Positions 45,725 through 54,923 of a stretch of DNA of 64,000 nucleotides are shown here, piece after piece (position 1 is the first letter of the stretch; each line of letters begins with the position of its first letter). This stretch comes from Bacteroidetes bacterium UBA7662. GTDB taxonomy: Bacteria > Bacteroidota > Bacteroidia > UBA7662. A model generated the notes under the pieces. That model searched no databases, was not told the DNA's origin, and saw nothing but the letters and a program-made list of their open reading frames with translations. The stretch lies in assembly GCA_002483345.1 (NCBI GenBank), contig DLHS01000018.1, forward strand, positions 1 to 64,000. Direction: 5' to 3'. Both the position numbers and the translations under genes were made by a program.

Positions 45725-46486
45725 ATGAAAAAAAACCTGATATGGGTTCTGCTGCTGACAGTCGGCAGCATAATCCTCTTCGCTTGTAACAAGGAAGATT
45801 CGACACAAGACGCGCATGTTCAATTCAGACTGACCGATGCACCCGGTGCTTTTGATGCGGTGTATGTTGATATACAAAGTATCGAAGTGAAAGCAGGTGA
45901 AAACAGTCAGACCATTACGCTGGTCAGGCCGGGGATTTACAACCTGCTTGATTTTACCAACGGGCTGGATACGCTGATGGCTGATATCAGCCTGGCGCCC
46001 GGCCGTTTAAATCAAATCCGACTGATACTCGGCTCCGATAACAGTGTGGTTGTGGGCGGCATCAGCTATCCGCTGGCAACACCTTCCGCTGAACAATCCG
46101 GTCTTAAACTCAATGTCCAATACGATCTGCTGGCGGGTGTCTCCTATACCTATACGATAGATTTCGATGCCGGCAGAAGTATTGTCCTGCTGGGGAATGG
46201 CAGTTATTTACTTAAACCGGTTATCCGTGTCAGAACCAATGCTGTCAATGGTGCCATCCGGGGAGATGTCAATCCCGATTCTGCTGCGGTATATGTCATG
46301 GCCATCAGCGGAACCGATACTTTTGGCACCATTCCAACCTACAGAGGACAATTTTTAATCGGAGGATTGGCGAGCGGCAGTTACCAGGTGGTTGTGCAGG
46401 GCAGGGATAACCTGGGTAACCTGACCATCAACGCGGTTGGTGTTACCAACGGGTCGGTAACAGACCTTGGCAGTATAGAATTCTGA
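45725..46486 (+). CDS. DUF4382 lipoprotein
   Basis: 253 residues from the ATG at 45725; an upstream frame start lacks a signal. A lipobox-type signal (SIILFAC, Cys about 21) predicts a lipid-anchored protein. A DUF4382 domain (about 30-165: VQFRLTDAPGAFDAVYVDIQSIEV) is followed by a carboxypeptidase-regulatory-like or Ig-like region (about 170-253). Function of DUF4382 is not known to me; members are surface or periplasmic lipoproteins in Bacteroidota. Confidence 0.88.
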   Translation: MKKNLIWVLLLTVGSIILFACNKEDSTQDAHVQFRLTDAPGAFDAVYVDIQSIEVKAGENSQTITLVRPGIYNLLDFTNGLDTLMADISLAPGRLNQIRLILGSDNSVVVGGISYPLATPSAEQSGLKLNVQYDLLAGVSYTYTIDFDAGRSIVLLGNGSYLLKPVIRVRTNAVNGAIRGDVNPDSAAVYVMAISGTDTFGTIPTYRGQFLIGGLASGSYQVVVQGRDNLGNLTINAVGVTNGSVTDLGSIEF

Positions 46487-46498
46487 ATCCTGGTTTAA

Positions 46499-46540
46499 GG
46501 CAGGAGCCATTTCCGTCGGGAGTGGCTTCTGCTGTTTTTG
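46499..46540 (+). terminator. Terminator of the DUF4382 gene
   Basis: GCAGGAGCCA pairs with TGGCTTCTGC (one G-T pair) around an inner TCC/GGA, followed by TGTTTTTG. It lies 13 bp past the stop. Confidence 0.7.
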
Positions 46541-46590
46541 CATGTGTACAATGTGCATATCTCAGCCTATTAAACGCCTTTCAAATAGAT

Positions 46591-46598
46591 TACATTTG
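46591..46598 (+). promoter_or_regulatory. -7 box of dnaX promoter
   Basis: TACATTTG is an exact TAnnTTTG match only 4 nt before the dnaX ATG at 46603. Transcription would start at or inside the first codons, so either the mRNA is leaderless or this is a chance match. No TTTG box is seen 19 nt upstream. Confidence 0.4.
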
Positions 46599-46602
46599 CC
46601 AG

Positions 46603-48369
46603 ATGGAGCCCTACGTTGTTTCCTTCCGTAAGTACCGCCCGCAACGCTTTGATACCGTGGTGGGGCAGACGCACATCACCTCCACCCTGATGAATGCCAT
46701 CAAGTCGAACCAGCTGGCGCAAGCCTTTTTGTTCTGTGGTCCCAGGGGTGTGGGTAAAACTACCTGTGCCCGGATTTTCGCCAAAACAATCAACTGCACA
46801 GACATAAGCGCAGAAGGGGAAGCCTGCGACCAATGTGAATCCTGCCTGAGTTTCAACCGGGGCACTTCGCTGGCCATTCACGAACTGGATGCCGCCTCCA
46901 ACAATTCTGTCGACGACATCCGCAACCTGGTAGATCAGGTTCGTTACGCGCCACAGGGCAGCAAATACAAAATCTACATCATAGATGAGGTGCACATGCT
47001 CAGTACCGCTGCCTTCAATGCTTTTTTGAAGACACTGGAAGAGCCCCCCTCCTACGCCATCTTTATTTTAGCCACCACTGAGCGGCACAAAATTCTGCCA
47101 ACCATCCTTTCACGTTGTCAGATATTCGACTTCAACCGGATTCAAATCGCAGATATCAGCAAACAGCTGGCAGCTATCTGTGAAAAAGAAGCTGTTGAAT
47201 ATGAACAGGCGGCCCTGCACACCATCGCCCAAAAGGCCGACGGCGCCCTGCGGGATGCCTTGTCTATACTTGATCAGATTGTAAGCTTCAGCAGTGGTAA
47301 ACTAACTTTTCAGGCGGTTATTGACAACCTGAATATCATCGACCATGAGTATTATTTCCGCTGTACAGATTTCCTGCGCGAACAGGCACTGGCTGATGTA
47401 AGCCTGTTGTTCGATGAAGTCATTCAGAAAGGATTCGACGGCATCAATTTTATGGTTGGTCTGGCTACCCATTTCAGAAATCTGCTGATGGCGAAAGACC
47501 CCCGGACAGTCAGGTTGCTGGAGCAAAGTGAAGATGTAAAAGCCCGTTATCTGGAGCAAAGCAGTCGGACCGATGCCGGCTTTTTGCTTACTGCGCTGAA
47601 TCTTGCCAGTTATTGTGAGGTAAACTACAAACAGAGTAAGCACCCTCGCCTGCTGGTAGAACTTACATTGATGAAAATGTGCTTCCTGAACCAATTGGTG
47701 GCACCCGCCGCGCTGGCAGCCGGAGAAAAAAAAAAGCTGACTGAGCAGGAAGTAGTGGTCGAGCTCACCGCTGCACCTCCTGCAGCGGCAGTTATTGTAA
47801 AACCGGCAGCCAAAGCCCTGGTAGCTGAAAAACAGGAAGTAACTGCCGTCATACCTGTTCAGTCACCCCCTGCAGGCACTTCCCGCTCTCCCCTGAAGGT
47901 GAGCAGCAGTATCAGCAAAACAAAATCAAACCTGAGTCTTCAGGCAAGTCTGGCAGAAGCAGCCGACGCTGAAATAAAGAGTGCCGCGAAGACAGAGGAA
48001 AACATTGCGGTAGTCGGTTTTGAAATGGCCTGGCAAAATCTGCTGAAAGAAATCAAAGACCAGAAAAAGGAATTTCTTTTTTCCATACTCGACGGACTGA
48101 ATCCCGTACCCGATGCTAACGCCCATTTCGAGCTGCCTGTTCACAACGAAGCACAGTTAAAAGTATTCGAGGAAGTAAAACAGGACCTTTTAGAGAAACT
48201 CAGAAAAGCATCCGGAATTCCGGGCTTAAACTTCTCCTATAACCACATAGAATTGCCCGACGAGGCTATCCGACCGGTTTCATCCATCGAAAAAATGGGC
48301 AAAATGGTGGAAAAAAACCCAAATGTTTTAGAATTTGTAAAGAGATTCGATTTAGAAATACAATACTGA
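46603..48369 (+). CDS. dnaX: DNA polymerase III subunits gamma and tau
   Basis: 588 residues from the ATG at 46603, giving the typical VVSFRKYRPQRFDTVVGQ start. AAA+ domain with Walker A GPRGVGKTT, a zinc-binding group (CTDIS, CDQCESC), Walker B IIDEVHMLS and sensor SRCQIF. It loads the beta clamp at replication forks. The C-terminal tau part (about 375-588) has an Ala/Pro/Val-rich linker. A poly-A run near 47726 (nine A, Lys codons) is the only visible candidate for frameshifting to gamma; not proven. Confidence 0.95.
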   Translation: MEPYVVSFRKYRPQRFDTVVGQTHITSTLMNAIKSNQLAQAFLFCGPRGVGKTTCARIFAKTINCTDISAEGEACDQCESCLSFNRGTSLAIHELDAASNNSVDDIRNLVDQVRYAPQGSKYKIYIIDEVHMLSTAAFNAFLKTLEEPPSYAIFILATTERHKILPTILSRCQIFDFNRIQIADISKQLAAICEKEAVEYEQAALHTIAQKADGALRDALSILDQIVSFSSGKLTFQAVIDNLNIIDHEYYFRCTDFLREQALADVSLLFDEVIQKGFDGINFMVGLATHFRNLLMAKDPRTVRLLEQSEDVKARYLEQSSRTDAGFLLTALNLASYCEVNYKQSKHPRLLVELTLMKMCFLNQLVAPAALAAGEKKKLTEQEVVVELTAAPPAAAVIVKPAAKALVAEKQEVTAVIPVQSPPAGTSRSPLKVSSSISKTKSNLSLQASLAEAADAEIKSAAKTEENIAVVGFEMAWQNLLKEIKDQKKEFLFSILDGLNPVPDANAHFELPVHNEAQLKVFEEVKQDLLEKLRKASGIPGLNFSYNHIELPDEAIRPVSSIEKMGKMVEKNPNVLEFVKRFDLEIQY

Positions 48370-48436
48370 AACATAACCTTTTATATTTAGGCCGTGTTGT
48401 GTTTTAAGCCGAATTTTTAACAACCCCTTTTCTACC

Positions 48437-48982
48437 ATGCTTGTAAAATTACCACTCAAAAACTCTACAGATGTAGCCCTGGTTGATGACCATGTATTTG
48501 AGTTTTTGTCAGAGAACCCCTACCTGAAAAAGATCGGGTTCCTGCCTAATCTGCGTCGTCACTCCCGTGGTTATGCCTTTTTTCAGAAGAACTGGCCCCT
48601 GGAAGGTGGCGTTTACAAAAACGAAACCATCTACCTCCACAAACTCATAGCAGAGAAATTTATTCCGAAGCATGAGTCGCCGGAGCGCCTTTTGGTTAAC
48701 CTGATAAACAGCAATCCGCTGGACTGCCGCCTGGCCAACCTTGAGTGGGCTATCCGGGCCAAAGTGGTACGCAATACCTCCAAAACAGAAAACCAGTTCG
48801 GATTCCGTGGTGTAGTAAAAAGCGGTAAAAAATTCCGTGCCATTATCTTCTTCAATAAAGAGCGTATCGACCTGGGTCTGTTCAAAACGCCTGAAGAAGC
48901 TGCTTTGGCTTACAACGCCAAATCCATGGAGCTCTTTGGCAAGACCAATGGTCTGAACCAGGTTCCTGAGAAAAAGGATTAA
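48437..48982 (+). CDS. HNH-AP2 family DNA-binding protein with eroded nuclease motif
   Basis: 181 residues. The middle part (about 62-118: IYLHKLIAEKFIP, LLVNLINSNPLDCRLANLEW) follows the pattern of HNH homing endonucleases (VNHIDGN..NNRxxNLEW), but the catalytic His and the Gly of that motif are replaced (LVNLINSN). The C-terminal 55 residues (GFRGVVKSGKKFRAII, IDLGLFKTPEEAALAYN) form an AP2/ERF DNA-binding domain. It looks like a former mobile endonuclease kept as a DNA-binding protein. Target and role unknown. It lies 67 bp after dnaX on the same strand. Confidence 0.78.
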   Translation: MLVKLPLKNSTDVALVDDHVFEFLSENPYLKKIGFLPNLRRHSRGYAFFQKNWPLEGGVYKNETIYLHKLIAEKFIPKHESPERLLVNLINSNPLDCRLANLEWAIRAKVVRNTSKTENQFGFRGVVKSGKKFRAIIFFNKERIDLGLFKTPEEAALAYNAKSMELFGKTNGLNQVPEKKD

Positions 48983-49009
48983 TTTCCTTTTCCCTTCTTT
49001 TCTTACTTA

Positions 49010-50323
49010 TCAGGACATCAGCTCCTCGTCGGAAACGGCGTGGAGCTGATTTTCTGAATGGGCTACCACAACCGCTACGGCTGCATCTCCGGTTACATTC
49101 ACAACCGTTCGTGCCATGTCTAAAATACGGTCGACAGCAACTATCAGGGCAATCCCGGCTGTGTCAAGCCCTACCGACTCCAATACAATCACCAGCATGA
49201 CCATACCGGCGCCAGGCACACCGGCGGAACCGATAGATGCCAGTGTAGCGGTCAGTACGATGGTAAGTTGTTGCATTATCGTCAGGTCGGTTCCGAAAGC
49301 CTGTGCGATAAAAACGGTCGCGACCGCCTGATACAAACTGGTTCCATCCATGTTGATGGTGGCACCCAATGGTAACACAAAGCTCGACACTTCCTCACTC
49401 ACCCCCAGGTGCTCCTCAACCCGCTCCATGGTTACCGGAAGCGTGGCGGAGCTTGAACTGGTACTGAATGCCAGCATCTGGGCAGGTGCTATCCCTTTGA
49501 AGAATCGTTTATAGCTGAATTTGGTAAACAGCTTGAACATGAGGGGATAAATCAGGAATATCATGGTCAGCAAGCCCAAAACCACGGTGAGGCTGTACAT
49601 ACTTAAAGCCTTCAGCAAGTCAAGGGCATCTGCCGGATTAGGCCCCGCAAACTCAGCTATAAGGGATGCCAGCAACGCAAAAACACCTATCGGGGCCATC
49701 ATCATAATCAGGTCGACCAGTTTCAGGATGATTTCGTTGACACTTTCAAAGAATACTTTGACCGGCTTACCCTTTTCATCTGGAATCAGAATAAGGGCTA
49801 TCCCGAAAAAAACAGCAAAAAACACTACCTGCAACATATTGATGTTATTCGCCATGGCACCGAACAGGTTCTCAGGCACAATATCGATGATGGGCTGCAA
49901 GGGGCCATTCTCTGCTACTTTGCCCGCCGTTTCAGAACTACTTTCAGCTACGGTGGCATATCGTGCCTTTAATTCATCTCTTTTTTGTGCCGAGAGATAA
50001 CTGCCAGGCTGCAGGACATTCACAATAACCAGCCCTATGGTAATGGCAATGACTGTTGTACTGAGGTAGATGCTGATGGTTTTGGTTCCCAGCCGTGATA
50101 ACTTACTGACATCTTTGAGGCTCGCTACACCCACAATCAGTGATGCCAGCACCAGCGGAACAGCTATCAGTTTCAGCAAATTCACAAAAATGGTTCCCAG
50201 GGGTTTCACCCAATCAATGATGAACTCATTTTGCCCGTAACTACTGGAGATGAGGCCAACTACCACACCGATTGCCATTCCAATGATGATTTTCCAATGA
50301 AGGGCCAGTTTTTTGTTTTTCAT
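49010..50323 (-). CDS. Dicarboxylate/amino acid:cation symporter (DAACS family)
   Basis: 437 residues from the ATG at 50323; a GTG at 50341 would overlap aroC. About eight membrane helices and two re-entrant loops; signature SSSSATLPVTMERVEEHLG and the substrate/sodium motif INMDGTSLYQ. GltP/GltT relatives import glutamate, aspartate or C4-dicarboxylates with sodium or protons. It follows aroC by 4 bp, so it is probably the last gene of the shikimate operon. Confidence 0.92.
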   Translation of the reverse strand: MKNKKLALHWKIIIGMAIGVVVGLISSSYGQNEFIIDWVKPLGTIFVNLLKLIAVPLVLASLIVGVASLKDVSKLSRLGTKTISIYLSTTVIAITIGLVIVNVLQPGSYLSAQKRDELKARYATVAESSSETAGKVAENGPLQPIIDIVPENLFGAMANNINMLQVVFFAVFFGIALILIPDEKGKPVKVFFESVNEIILKLVDLIMMMAPIGVFALLASLIAEFAGPNPADALDLLKALSMYSLTVVLGLLTMIFLIYPLMFKLFTKFSYKRFFKGIAPAQMLAFSTSSSSATLPVTMERVEEHLGVSEEVSSFVLPLGATINMDGTSLYQAVATVFIAQAFGTDLTIMQQLTIVLTATLASIGSAGVPGAGMVMLVIVLESVGLDTAGIALIVAVDRILDMARTVVNVTGDAAVAVVVAHSENQLHAVSDEELMS

Positions 50324-50327
50324 ATTT

Positions 50328-51407
50328 TCAGAGGCTTGCACTCCTTTGGCGGAGCAGGTGATCGGCCAGCACCAGGGCGGCCATGGCTTCTACAATAGGA
50401 ACCGCACGCGGTACCACACAAGGATCGTGACGGCCTTTGGCTTCCATATCTACAGAATTCCCGGCACGGTCAACACTCTTTTGTTTTTGCTCTATGGTTG
50501 CAACGGGTTTAAAGGCGATGCGGCACACAATATCTTCTCCATTGCTGATTCCACCCTGTACGCCGCCAGAATGGTTGGTGCGGGTTCTTACCTTTCCTGC
50601 TTCCATATAAAAGGAATCGTTCATAGCGGAACCTGCTGCTGCTGCTGCTGCAAATCCGGCGCCTATCTCAAATCCTTTGACAGCATTGATACTGAGCATG
50701 GCCTTGGCCAGATCGGCCTCAAGCCGGTCGAAAACAGGCTCTCCCAGCCCCACCGGCATGCCTGTAGCACGCAGGCTTATCACACCACCCAGCGAATCTC
50801 CCGCCTCCCTGGCTGATTCAATCGCTTGCTGCATGCGGGCAGCAGCATCCGGATCCGGACAGCGAACCAACTGGTTGTCTATTTTTTGTAATTGTTCCAG
50901 ATCAGGGATTTCATTCCAGTTTTCAGAACCAACAGCGCTCACATAAGCATATACCGCTACCCCAACGGAGCGTAGCAGCAATTGGGCCAGCGCTCCGGCT
51001 GCTACCCTGGCAGCGGTTTCGCGGGCAGAAGCACGACCGCCCCCCCTGTGATCCCGAATGCCATACTTGCTTTCATAAGTATAATCGGCATGCGACGGAC
51101 GATACACCTCCTTCAAGGCATCGTAATCGCCCGATCTGGCATCTTTATTACGGATAAGCAAAGCGATGGGCGTACCGGTGGTTTTCCCTTCGAAAGTACC
51201 GGAAAGTACTTCTACCCTATCAGCTTCATCGCGCAGGGTTGTAAGCACCGACTGCCCGGGTCGGCGGCGGTCGAGTTGCTTCTGGATAAAGGCTATATCA
51301 AATGACAGGCCGGCCGGGCAACCGTCTATCACCACGCCTATCGCCGGGCCATGCGATTCGCCGAAGGTGGTGATGCGAAAAAGCTGACCAAAACTATTAC
51401 CTGCCAT
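50328..51407 (-). CDS. aroC: Chorismate synthase
   Basis: 359 residues from the ATG at 51407, giving the standard start MAGNSFGQLFRITTFGESHG. A longer frame to 51515 would add 36 unrelated residues. Other signatures are RPSHADYTYESKYGIRDHRGG (first 20 typical) and the late RHDPCVVPRAVPIVEAM. With reduced FMN it makes chorismate from EPSP. Overlaps aroA by 11 nt. Confidence 0.97.
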   Translation of the reverse strand: MAGNSFGQLFRITTFGESHGPAIGVVIDGCPAGLSFDIAFIQKQLDRRRPGQSVLTTLRDEADRVEVLSGTFEGKTTGTPIALLIRNKDARSGDYDALKEVYRPSHADYTYESKYGIRDHRGGGRASARETAARVAAGALAQLLLRSVGVAVYAYVSAVGSENWNEIPDLEQLQKIDNQLVRCPDPDAAARMQQAIESAREAGDSLGGVISLRATGMPVGLGEPVFDRLEADLAKAMLSINAVKGFEIGAGFAAAAAAGSAMNDSFYMEAGKVRTRTNHSGGVQGGISNGEDIVCRIAFKPVATIEQKQKSVDRAGNSVDMEAKGRHDPCVVPRAVPIVEAMAALVLADHLLRQRSASL

Positions 51408-52635
51408 CGCTGCTTTTAAGTTGAAAGCCGAATTTCGACAAATCTTCCCAAAATGAAGGATAGGATTTTGCGACGACCTCCGGTTTTTCGAAAACCAATT
51501 GATGACCTCTCGCAACTAACAAGCTGAGTGCCATCGCCATACGGTGATCCTGCCAGTCATCTACAATCATGGGATTTTTGGCAGGAATACCGGCTGTCTT
51601 GCTAAGAACAGCACTGTCTGCGGTTATCTGCAACATAGCTCCAAAACGGGCTAATTCGGTCTGTAACGCCAGCAAACGGTCACTTTCCTTAATTCTGAGA
51701 CTTTTAAGACCTGTAAAAACACCCTTTATGCCCAGTGCAGCACAAAGTACTATCTGGGTTGGTGCCAGATCCGGACAATCGCTGAAATCCCATTGCACTG
51801 CATCCGGCAGTACCTGTCCAGACCGGCCTGTCAAACGGAGACCGGTGGTTTCAAACTGATATGACAACCCTAATTCGCTGAGCTGGTTCAATATCCGTCG
51901 ATCTGCTTGCGGGGTGTTGTCTTTTAAGCCGGTGAGCAACAGTTCTCCGGGCAGCAAACAGGCAAAGGCTATCCAATAGCCTGCCGATGACCAGTCAGGT
52001 TCCACAAAAACTTCGGCTAATGCATAGGTACCTGGAGCAACTTTCAGCTGATTGTTTGTTTTTCCCACCGCTATCCCTGCCTCCCGCATCAATACGATGG
52101 TCTGTTCAACATAGGGAGCAGAGGATAATGCTCCCTCCCAGTGAATATTCAACCCGTTGGAAAGATATGGACCTATGAGCAACAAAGCCGTGAGGTACTG
52201 GCTGCTGACACTTGCATCAACCGTTAAATCACCGCCTTTCAGTTTTTTGCCGTTGATTCCGAGTGGCGGATACCCCTCCTTTTCCAGGTAGCGGATATCG
52301 GCTCCCAGCGTCCGGAGGGCATCGACCAAAATAGAAACAGGCCTTTCATGCGCTCTGTCGAGGCCACGGAGCAGGTAGCTGCCGGGTTTTTGGGCAAGAT
52401 ATGCTGTCAGAAACCGCATAGCGGTACCTGCCGCACCGGCTGAAATCTCTTTCCCCGTGGTTTCAAGCGCTTTTGTCAGGTAAACGGTATCTTCTGAAGT
52501 GGAAATACCCGCTATCGGAGCCTCCGACTGCGCCAACGCCTTCATGATGAGCCAGCGGTTACTGCTGCTTTTCGAGCCCGAAAGTGTCAGGACACCCGCC
52601 AGCCTGCCTGGCGCCCCGGATAAAATCAGTCCCAT
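51397..52635 (-). CDS. aroA: 3-phosphoshikimate 1-carboxyvinyltransferase (EPSP synthase)
   Basis: 412 residues with the two-domain inverse alpha/beta barrel. SGSKSSSNRWLI carries the PEP-binding Lys; AGTAMRFLTAY, RIKESDRLLALQTEL and DWQDHRMAMALSLL are the other signatures. Overlaps aroB upstream by 10 nt and aroC downstream by 11 nt. Its GTAMRF replaces the more common GTxxRP. Confidence 0.96.
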   Translation of the reverse strand: MGLILSGAPGRLAGVLTLSGSKSSSNRWLIMKALAQSEAPIAGISTSEDTVYLTKALETTGKEISAGAAGTAMRFLTAYLAQKPGSYLLRGLDRAHERPVSILVDALRTLGADIRYLEKEGYPPLGINGKKLKGGDLTVDASVSSQYLTALLLIGPYLSNGLNIHWEGALSSAPYVEQTIVLMREAGIAVGKTNNQLKVAPGTYALAEVFVEPDWSSAGYWIAFACLLPGELLLTGLKDNTPQADRRILNQLSELGLSYQFETTGLRLTGRSGQVLPDAVQWDFSDCPDLAPTQIVLCAALGIKGVFTGLKSLRIKESDRLLALQTELARFGAMLQITADSAVLSKTAGIPAKNPMIVDDWQDHRMAMALSLLVARGHQLVFEKPEVVAKSYPSFWEDLSKFGFQLKSSDGR

Positions 52636-53657
52636 TGCGTTTGCAGGCTTAACCAGGCTTCCCTGATTAGTTCTTTGTCAACAGGCTTGTCAAAAACCGC
52701 TTCTCCTATTTCCGTCAGCAGTACACATTGAATGCGACTCCCCGTATTTTTTTTGTCGTTGTCGAGATATGCTTCCCAGCTTTCAAAAGGTAATTCCGGC
52801 CTGAGCTGGGGAAATAAATTCCGCAAACCGGTTTGTATCTGTCTGGCAGCTTCCTGCTTCATAAAACCGGTTCTGGCAGAAAGTTCGGTTTCCGCGAGCA
52901 TTCCCAGCAATACAGCTTCCCCGTGCAACAAAGGGTTTTCGCTCTCCATGGCTGCACTTTCAAGCGCATGCCCGATGGTATGGCCAAAATTGAGGAGTTT
53001 GCGTTCCCCTTGTTCAAAAGGATCGCGTGCCACAATTTCTGCTTTAAGTTGCACAGCTCTTTTTAGCTGACTGGTTTCAGGCAACCTGCCGGGTACCAGG
53101 CGGAGCAACTCCTGCCACAGTACGGCATCTCCGATAAGGGCATGTTTCAACATCTCGGCTTTTCCTGATTCAAGTTCTCTCACCGGCAGGGTTTCCAGCA
53201 ATAACCGGCTGAAAAAAACCGCTTCCGGCTGATGAAAACTCCCGATGGCATTTTTAACCTGGTTTAGGTTGATGCCGGTTTTACCGCCATAAGCTGCGTC
53301 CACCTGAGCCAACAGACTGGTAGGGATGTTAATATATCGTATCCCACGTTTATAGGTAGCTGCGAGAAAGCCACCGAGATCCGTTACCATGCCCCCCCCA
53401 ACATTGATGACAAGGGCTTGCCGGTCGAGACCGATATCGAGCCAGGATTGCCAGATTTGTTCAGCGGATGCCAGTGTTTTCTGATTTTCTCCCGCAGGCA
53501 ATACAAACAGGGAGGCACCTAACCTGAGCGCCAGTGGCTTTGCATGTTGCGCTGTATTTTCATCGGCCAGTACTGCAATGGCAGAAATAGCTACTCCATG
53601 GATGTGTTGCTCCAGCGCTTCGTACAGTTCATTGGTAAAAATGAGCTGTTGGTTCAT
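52626..53657 (-). CDS. aroB: 3-dehydroquinate synthase
   Basis: 343 residues. NAD-binding NVGGGMVTDLGGFLAATYK, the phosphate/active site VDAAYGGKTGINL, and metal ligands including NFGHTIGHALE. It turns DAHP into 3-dehydroquinate. Its start overlaps the stop of the DAHP synthase gene by 4 nt (ATGA). Confidence 0.97.
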   Translation of the reverse strand: MNQQLIFTNELYEALEQHIHGVAISAIAVLADENTAQHAKPLALRLGASLFVLPAGENQKTLASAEQIWQSWLDIGLDRQALVINVGGGMVTDLGGFLAATYKRGIRYINIPTSLLAQVDAAYGGKTGINLNQVKNAIGSFHQPEAVFFSRLLLETLPVRELESGKAEMLKHALIGDAVLWQELLRLVPGRLPETSQLKRAVQLKAEIVARDPFEQGERKLLNFGHTIGHALESAAMESENPLLHGEAVLLGMLAETELSARTGFMKQEAARQIQTGLRNLFPQLRPELPFESWEAYLDNDKKNTGSRIQCVLLTEIGEAVFDKPVDKELIREAWLSLQTQWD

Positions 53658-54766
53658 GATTTCTTTTTGGGCAGTGTGTCGCGCTGATCCCGGAACACTT
53701 TTACCTGCGTATTGATGGATTCCTCATGCAGCAGATGCAGCAAACGGCTTACAAATCCGGCATCAAGGCTTTTTTCTCCTGCCTGTGCCAGGCGGGTATC
53801 AAAAATCTGTGCCCAGCGGGTGGGTTGGAGGATGGTGATATCGTTTTCCATCTTCACGGCACCAATGTCACGGATGATGTCGAGCCGGTCGCGGAGCAGG
53901 GCAATCAGGGCATTGTCGATGGTATCGATACGCAGCCTGAGTTGTTCGAGTTGTGCGTTAAAGGCAGGGTCTTCAATGTGTTCGCGTCGAAAAACCAGCT
54001 CATCCACCAGGCGTTTCAGCTGTTCCGGTGTGATTTGCTGGCTGGCATCACTCCAGGCATGTGCCGGATCGTGATGGGTTTCAATCATCAGCCCGTCGAA
54101 ATCGAGGTCGAGGGCTATCTGTGCCGTATCCGCTACCAGCAGGGCGTTACCGCTGATGTGGCTGGGATCACAAATCATCATGAGTTCAGGTAACTGACGC
54201 CTGAGTTCGATCGGCAACTCCCAGTTAGGATGATTGCGGTAGATGGTTTTTTCATAGCCTGAAAAACCTCTGTGAATGGCTGCCAGCTGGGTAATACCTA
54301 CCTTGTGCATACGCTCCAGAGCCCCTATCCAAAGTTCCAGCTCCGGATTTACCGGATTTTTAACCAGCACCGGGATTTTTGTCCCTCGTAAGGCCTCGGC
54401 TATTTCCTGCACCATAAAAGGATTAACCGTGGTGCGTGCACCAATCCATACCATGTCAATACCCGCAGCGAGACTCAATTCGACATGTTTTGCACTGGCT
54501 ACTTCAACCATCACGGGAATACCGCTGCCGGCAGTGGCTTCTCTGAGCCAGATCAATGCCTCAGGACCAATACCTTCAAAAGTATTAGGTCTGGTACGGG
54601 GTTTCCAGATACCCGCCCGGATGGCATCAGGTTTCAAAGGAAGCAGCCCCTCCATGGTGGCACGCAACTGCTCAGGCGTTTCTGCTGAACAAGGCCCGGC
54701 AATGAGATACGGGCGGTCACTTTGGGTCCAGCTGGATTTAGGTTGTATGTCGGACAGGGAAGTCAT
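53654..54766 (-). CDS. Bifunctional DAHP synthase/chorismate mutase
   Basis: 370 residues from the ATG at 54766; a TTG start at 54781 would add five. The N-terminal class I DAHP synthase (about 15-260) has PYLIAGPCSAE, AGIWKPRTRPNTFEG, VKNPVNP and ICDPSHISGN. A C-terminal AroQ-type chorismate mutase follows (about 270-365: LRLRIDTIDNALIALLRDRL). It starts the shikimate pathway and may be inhibited by prephenate through the mutase part, as in related enzymes. First gene of the operon; such fusions are usual in Bacteroidota. Confidence 0.95.
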   Translation of the reverse strand: MTSLSDIQPKSSWTQSDRPYLIAGPCSAETPEQLRATMEGLLPLKPDAIRAGIWKPRTRPNTFEGIGPEALIWLREATAGSGIPVMVEVASAKHVELSLAAGIDMVWIGARTTVNPFMVQEIAEALRGTKIPVLVKNPVNPELELWIGALERMHKVGITQLAAIHRGFSGYEKTIYRNHPNWELPIELRRQLPELMMICDPSHISGNALLVADTAQIALDLDFDGLMIETHHDPAHAWSDASQQITPEQLKRLVDELVFRREHIEDPAFNAQLEQLRLRIDTIDNALIALLRDRLDIIRDIGAVKMENDITILQPTRWAQIFDTRLAQAGEKSLDAGFVSRLLHLLHEESINTQVKVFRDQRDTLPKKKS

Positions 54767-54900
54767 GTAATCTAAATGCAAAGAAAGCGCTTTTTGTTCA
54801 GGCTTACTGCTTCAAAAAAGAAGCTTTCTCTTCACAGTTACGTCATAAACTACCTGAAGATTGACTGTACACCAACGGACGCAAATGGATGTATTAGTCT

Positions 54901-54908
54901 TAATTTCG
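54901..54908 (+). promoter_or_regulatory. -7 box of proline dehydrogenase gene
   Basis: TAATTTCG, one mismatch from TAnnTTTG, ends 15 nt before the ATG at 54924. The divergent gap (54767-54923) also serves the shikimate operon. Confidence 0.5.
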
Positions 54909-54923
54909 CATCAAGATAGAGTT

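Noticed and set aside
54767..54923. Riboswitch or leader-peptide attenuator before the shikimate operon or proline dehydrogenase
   Set aside because: No terminator/antiterminator pair or run of Phe/Tyr/Trp codons was found in the gap.
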